A DNA stretch of 14,267 nt from DASSTJ01 sp035707965 (GTDB taxonomy: Bacteria; Actinomycetota; Actinomycetes; Actinomycetales; Angustibacteraceae), in NCBI GenBank assembly GCA_035707965.1, contig DASSTJ010000200.1, forward strand, positions 1 to 14,267, read 5' to 3'. Below are positions 13,704 through 14,267 of the stretch, one piece after another. A program made the translations under genes and the position numbers. The notes under the pieces are model-generated. The model was not told where the DNA came from. It did no database searches and saw only the letters and a program-made list of their open reading frames with translations. The stretch's first letter is position 1. Every line of letters starts with the position of its first letter.

Positions 13704-13734
13704 ACGGCCCCACCTCTTCGCGAGGTGGGGCCGT
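13704..13734 (+). terminator. Strong hairpin terminator after the secreted-protein gene
   Basis: A perfect 13-bp stem ACGGCCCCACCTC / GAGGTGGGGCCGT (13704-13716 with 13722-13734) closes on a TTCGC loop, 20 bases after the stop codon. No U-tract follows, which is common for actinobacterial hairpin terminators. Confidence 0.8.
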
Positions 13735-13891
13735 CGTGCTGCATGGTCCTGCTTTGGGGAGCGGAGCTCACCGGGATCACGCCGGCTCTGCTGCACGAGG
13801 CGCTCCGTGCACCCGCGACGGGACAGCCGGACGCCGCTGCCAGTGTGGGAGGCGCGCGGCCGCATGCGAGCGGGGTCCGGTCCCGACTCCG

Positions 13892-13897
13892 TATCCT
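13892..13897 (+). promoter_or_regulatory. Possible -10 element for the tRNA-Lys gene
   Basis: TATCCT (TANNNT form) ends 32 bases before the mature tRNA 5' end. An alternative TAGCGT lies at 13915-13920. The flanking 10-mer GTCCGGTCCC is present twice (13875-13884 and 13919-13928). No good -35 is seen. Apart from this, 13735-13929 shows no gene. Confidence 0.3.
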
Positions 13898-13929
13898 GCT
13901 TCCGGGGTCCCGGCTAGCGTCCGGTCCCC

Positions 13930-14002
13930 GGGCCTCTAGCTCAACTGGCAGAGCAGCGGACTTTTAATCCGCGGGTTGTGGGTTCGATCCCCACGGGGCC
14001 CA
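13930..14002 (+). tRNA. tRNA-Lys (anticodon UUU)
   Basis: A 73-base cloverleaf. The acceptor stem GGGCCTC (13930-13936) pairs with GGGGCCC (13995-14001, one T-G wobble), with discriminator A at 14002. The anticodon stem GCGGA / TCCGC encloses loop CTTTTAA (13961-13967) with anticodon TTT at 13963-13965. The T arm is GTGGG-TTCGATC-CCCAC. The CCA end is not encoded (CACT follows). It reads AAA codons, and AAG by wobble. No integrase or duplicated tRNA 3' end is visible, so there is no sign of an attachment site in use. Confidence 0.97.
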
Positions 14003-14045
14003 CTGACGTTTGACCTGGTCAGAGGCCTGATTGGGTCCCTCGTCA

Positions 14046-14101
14046 CAAGGACACCGGCAGGCGAAGGGCTCCGTAGCGGCTCCGTAGAGCCGACGTCCTT
14101 G
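14046..14101 (+). other. Nested inverted repeats between tRNA-Lys and the next gene
   Basis: Outer arms CAAGGAC (14046-14052) and GTCCTTG (14095-14101) enclose a perfect hairpin CGGCTC-CGTA-GAGCCG (14077-14092). The 10-mer GGCTCCGTAG also occurs twice in direct orientation (14067-14076 and 14078-14087). It could terminate the tRNA transcript or form a leader structure for the gene at 14134. No known riboswitch class is recognised. Confidence 0.4.
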
Positions 14102-14133
14102 GCAAACCACCTAGGGAAAGGCACTGGCATCAG

Positions 14134-14267
14134 ATGGGTGACGTCGCGGAGCACGAGGAGCGGAGCATCCGCTCATACGTCACCCGCGAGTTGCACGATC
14201 CCGAGGATGAGGTTCTGACTGTCGAACGCATCGGGCGGCATCGCCTGGCCGGTCGTGACCACGAGAC
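14134..14267 (+). CDS. Unidentified protein, 5' end only (runs off window)
   Basis: An open frame of 44 codons beginning MGDVAEHEERSIRSYVTREL and continuing HDPEDEVLTVERIGRHRLAG to the window edge. Composition is hydrophilic and charged, with strongly G/C-ending third positions, as in the other real genes here. There is no signal peptide or membrane segment in the part seen. The ribosome site is poor: a purine run GGGAAAGG at 14113-14120 is about 13 bases from the ATG, and no other in-frame start is evident. I do not recognise the family from this fragment. Confidence 0.6.
   Translation, partial: MGDVAEHEERSIRSYVTRELHDPEDEVLTVERIGRHRLAGRDHE

Noticed and set aside
11305..13713. Open frame of 802 codons on the minus strand across the secreted-protein gene
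   Set aside because: The translation is Arg/Gly/Asp-rich with no domain, and the plus-strand frame encodes clear repeats and a signal peptide. It is a GC-bias shadow.
13930..14101. tRNA-Lys as an integration (attB) site
   Set aside because: No copy of the tRNA 3' end, integrase or mobile gene is visible in the window.
13936..14154. Minus-strand open frame across tRNA-Lys (ends PRIKSPLLCQLS)
   Set aside because: It is the complement of a well-formed tRNA, a common source of false protein predictions.
1..14267. CRISPR arrays, insertion sequences, phage or plasmid genes
   Set aside because: No spaced direct repeats, transposase motifs or terminal inverted repeats were seen on either strand.

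Overview
The window looks like the chromosome of a high-GC actinomycete. Codons are strongly G/C-ending, four-base ATGA/GTGA gene overlaps are common, GTG starts are used, and two genes appear to be transcribed without a leader. Genus cannot be fixed from the sequence alone.

Region 1 (1-8355) is a self-contained catabolic cluster for an aromatic or heteroaromatic compound. On the minus strand, an AtzB/TrzN-like amidohydrolase (start 2980) is translationally coupled to a group A FAD aromatic hydroxylase that runs off the left edge. Facing it on the plus strand are an IclR-family regulator (3231-4040) and a five-gene operon (4135-8355): class III (CaiB/BaiF) CoA-transferase, citrate-synthase-fold 'citryl-CoA lyase'-like protein, LigB-type extradiol dioxygenase, a LigA-like small subunit, and an MDR-family NAD(P)H oxidoreductase. 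The same perfect 14-bp palindrome and the same 11-bp -35 block (ACCCTTGACAC) lie in front of both enzyme transcripts, so the two arms are probably one regulon of the local IclR protein. My inferred order of events is hydroxylation, LigAB ring opening, hydrolytic deamination or amide cleavage at some step, CoA transfer to a ring-opened acid, and retro-Claisen cleavage by the citrate-synthase-like enzyme. A meta-cleavage route ending in CoA chemistry rather than a LigK-type aldolase is not one I recognise. It is the best candidate here for an undescribed system. Three of its enzymes also depart from their family's canonical active-site residues.

Region 2 (8356-10594) holds a likely intrinsic terminator, a 73-residue Tudor-like small protein, a GNAT acetyltransferase with an extra cysteine-bearing C-terminal domain, and a divergent class I SAM methyltransferase.

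Region 3 (10592-13734) holds a small two-TM membrane protein ending in a ribosomal L7/L12 C-terminal-like domain. It is divergent from a large secreted protein with six Ig-like repeats, each with two cysteines exactly 15 residues apart, and a C-terminal OmpA-like domain. A strong hairpin terminator follows.

Region 4 (13735-14267) holds tRNA-Lys(UUU), a structured spacer, and the start of an unidentified gene that runs off the right edge.
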